From NCBI GenBank assembly GCA_964498585.1, contig CAZCHH010000065.1, forward strand, positions 1 through 18,724: a stretch of 18,724 nt of DNA, read 5' to 3'. Numbering within the stretch: position 1 is the stretch's first letter; every line of letters starts with the position of its first letter. The notes below the pieces were generated by a model. It did not search any database. It was given only the letters and a program-made list of their open reading frames with translations, and was not told the DNA's origin. Positions 15,057 to 18,724 of the stretch are shown here, piece after piece. This DNA comes from JAAYJM01 sp964498585 (GTDB lineage: Bacteria; Bacteroidota; Ignavibacteria; Kapaibacteriales; UBA2268). The translations under genes and the position numbers were made by a program.

Positions 15057-15551
15057 ATGGAAATAAGAATAGCAAAAATCGAAGACTTAGAACAAATTGT
15101 TGAAATATACAATCAGGCAGTATTAGAGAAATTTTCAACTGCAGATACTGAATTAATAACATTAGAAAACAGACTTGATTGGTTTTTATTACATAATCCA
15201 GAAAAATATCCAATTTTTGTATATGAGAAAGATGATAAAATATTAGGTTGGTGCAGTATTAGTCCTTACAGACAGGGAAGAAATGCATTACGTTATACAG
15301 CAGAAATCAGCTATTATATTCATAAAGATTTTCGAAGACAAGGAATAGCAAATGCATTAATTGCAGAATCTATAGATTATTCAAGTAGAATAAATCTTAA
15401 AACACTTTTTGCAATTGTTTTAGACAGAAATATTAGAAGTATAAAATTATTAGAGAAATTTGGCTTTGAAAAGTGGGGACATTTGCCTAATGTAGCTGAT
15501 TTTGAGGGCGTTGAATGTGGACATTTATATTATGGATTGAGAATTATATAA
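15057..15551 (+). CDS. GNAT-family N-acetyltransferase (phosphinothricin-acetyltransferase-like)
   Basis: This 164-residue cytosolic enzyme should transfer acetyl from acetyl-CoA to an amino group. The PAT-like pattern is clear: I-R-I-A-K-I-E-D-L at the N-terminus, G-W-C-S-I-S-P-Y-R at 64-72, and T-A-E-I-S-Y-Y-I (81-88). The acetyl-CoA loop R-R-Q-G-I-A is at 93-98, and D-R-N-I-R-S-I-K-L-L-E-K-F-G-F lies at 123-137. Family members act on phosphinothricin, methionine sulfoximine or other small amines, and the native substrate here is unknown. The ATG at 15057 lies 41 bases after the upstream terminator, so it has its own promoter, which I could not identify. The gene ends only seven bases from the convergent 5S rRNA gene, inside the run of A that is the rRNA operon's T-tract. 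Confidence 0.92.
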   Translation: MEIRIAKIEDLEQIVEIYNQAVLEKFSTADTELITLENRLDWFLLHNPEKYPIFVYEKDDKILGWCSISPYRQGRNALRYTAEISYYIHKDFRRQGIANALIAESIDYSSRINLKTLFAIVLDRNIRSIKLLEKFGFEKWGHLPNVADFEGVECGHLYYGLRII

Positions 15552-15558
15552 AAAAAAA
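15551..15558 (-). terminator. T-tract at the end of the rRNA operon
   Basis: On the minus strand the 5S 3' end (ending ccgggc) runs directly into eight T. No separate local stem precedes it, but the terminal 5S helix may serve. The tract overlaps the last base of the stop codon of the convergent GNAT gene. Confidence 0.5.
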
Positions 15559-15676
<118 letters not shown>

Positions 15677-15770
15677 TTTTAAATTTTTGAAGTAAGAAAA
15701 TTTCTAAAAGAAAAATATTTTATCTAGCAAAAAAGAAGCGAAGTATAATATAGCAAATAGAGAATAATTA
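15677..15770 (-). other. 3' arm of the predicted pre-23S processing stem (23S-5S spacer)
   Basis: The whole 94-base spacer is AT-rich and largely complementary to 18401-18498, the leader of 23S. Shared blocks, read on the minus strand here, are attctc-atttg, ttatac, gcttctttttt, gataaaa, tagaaat and acttca, in that order with small gaps. In many bacteria such stems are cut by RNase III. Confidence 0.7.
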
Positions 15771-18400
<2,630 letters not shown>

Positions 18401-18498
18401 ATTCTCGATTTGTTTATTATACTTTATCGCGCTTCTTTTTTACTCGATAAAACTTTTTTACTATTAGAAATAAATTTCTCACTTCAATTGTCAAAGAA
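18401..18498 (-). other. 5' arm of the predicted pre-23S processing stem
   Basis: This 23S leader lies between tRNA-Ala and 23S and pairs along almost its whole length with 15677-15770. The match contains several small bulges and mismatches. The two arms bring the 23S ends together, next to the terminal helix of the mature rRNA. Confidence 0.7.
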
Positions 18499-18507
18499 CG
18501 TAATTTG

Positions 18508-18580
18508 TGGACCTAAGCGGGCTCGAACCGCTAGCCTCCAGAATGCAAATCTGGCGCTCTCCCAGTTGAGCTATAGGCCC
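18508..18580 (-). tRNA. tRNA-Ala (anticodon UGC)
   Basis: This is a 73-base cloverleaf on the minus strand. The acceptor GGGCCTA pairs with TAGGTCC (one G-T pair) with discriminator A. The D-arm is GCTCAACTGGGAGAGC, the anticodon stem CCAGA/TCTGG holds loop TTTGCAT (anticodon TGC), and the T-loop is TTCGAGC. The CCA end is not encoded. It sits in the 16S-23S spacer, the usual place for this tRNA. Confidence 0.97.
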
Positions 18581-18585
18581 GGTTT

Positions 18586-18668
18586 CAGAAGTCAGAAATA
18601 TGAAGTCAAAAATATGAAATCAGATTTTTTGTATTCTGTTTTCTGTTTTCTTTCTTCTGTTTTCTGCA
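18586..18668. repeat. Inverted heptanucleotide arrays in the tRNA-Ala/tRNA-Ile spacer
   Basis: The plus strand shows six 7-base units of the type cagaagt/cagaaat/atgaagt (18586-18627). After a 6-base gap come five units of the type ttctgtt (18634-18668: ttctgtt, ttctgtt, ttctttc, ttctgtt, ttctgca). The second group is complementary to the first (cagaa against ttctg), so the spacer transcript can fold into a long imperfect hairpin. It fills nearly the whole 92-base gap between the two tRNAs. Confidence 0.7.
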
Positions 18669-18672
18669 TCCG

Positions 18673-18724
18673 TGGGCCTGGGCTGACTTGAACAGCCGAC
18701 CTCACGCTTATCAGGCGTGCGCTC
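18673..18724 (-). tRNA. tRNA-Ile (anticodon GAU), 5' part outside the window
   Basis: The last 52 bases of the tRNA are present. They include the end of the D-arm (GAGC), the anticodon stem CACGC/GCGTG with loop CTGATAA (anticodon GAT), the T-arm with TTCAAGT, and the acceptor strand AGGCCC with discriminator A. The rest, and the 16S gene expected beyond it, are off the window. Confidence 0.95.

Overview
The window looks like a contig from a low-GC member of the Bacteroidota/Ignavibacteriota group (FCB). Supporting signs: a secreted beta-propeller with a type IX secretion (T9SS) C-terminal sorting domain, two SusC-like TonB-dependent receptors, Bacteroidota-type promoter elements (TTTG-N19/20-TAnnTTTG), mostly weak Shine-Dalgarno sequences, and an rRNA operon ordered (16S)-tRNA-Ile-tRNA-Ala-23S-5S. 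A run of 68 Ns inside the 23S gene suggests a draft or metagenome assembly. The exact phylum is inferred from these traits, not proven.

Layout. 1-342: tail of a fibronectin type III surface protein, with a more GC-rich codon choice than its neighbours. 343-650: non-coding, with a heptanucleotide array, a dispersed hairpin element and a second hairpin. 651-2607 (minus): a secreted protein with FG-GAP-like and CBM9/DOMON-like regions, overlapping tmk. 2872-5089 (plus): a two-gene chemosensory output unit, made of a WspF-type CheB without the phosphoacceptor Asp and a WspR-type receiver fused to a SpoIIE/PP2C phosphatase. 5189-6385 (minus): Asp-box propeller with T9SS tail. 6649-10764 (plus): tight three-gene operon of TonB receptor, YfiR-like periplasmic protein, and CHASE8-like/HAMP histidine kinase. 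10769-11854 (minus): SRPBCC protein and macro-domain hydrolase. 12366-14948 (plus): uncharacterised membrane-anchored protein and a second TonB receptor, closed by a clear intrinsic terminator. 15057-15551: GNAT acetyltransferase. 15559-18724 (minus): 5S, 23S, tRNA-Ala and partial tRNA-Ile.

The most interesting content is two signalling units built from parts that in Pseudomonas control cyclic-di-GMP but carrying a different output. The Wsp-like pair has a protein phosphatase where WspR has GGDEF. The YfiBNR-like operon has a histidine kinase where YfiN has GGDEF, and a TonB receptor as the outer-membrane partner. The predicted outputs are partner switching (anti-sigma/anti-anti-sigma) and phosphorelay. 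The cognate CheA/MCP, STAS/anti-sigma and response-regulator partners are not in the window.

A second theme is short DNA repeats. Heptanucleotide arrays sit at four gene boundaries, one of them forming an inverted array between the two tRNAs. A hairpin element of about 75-80 bp occurs twice. The whole 5' and 3' flanks of the 23S gene are complementary and predict a long pre-rRNA processing stem.
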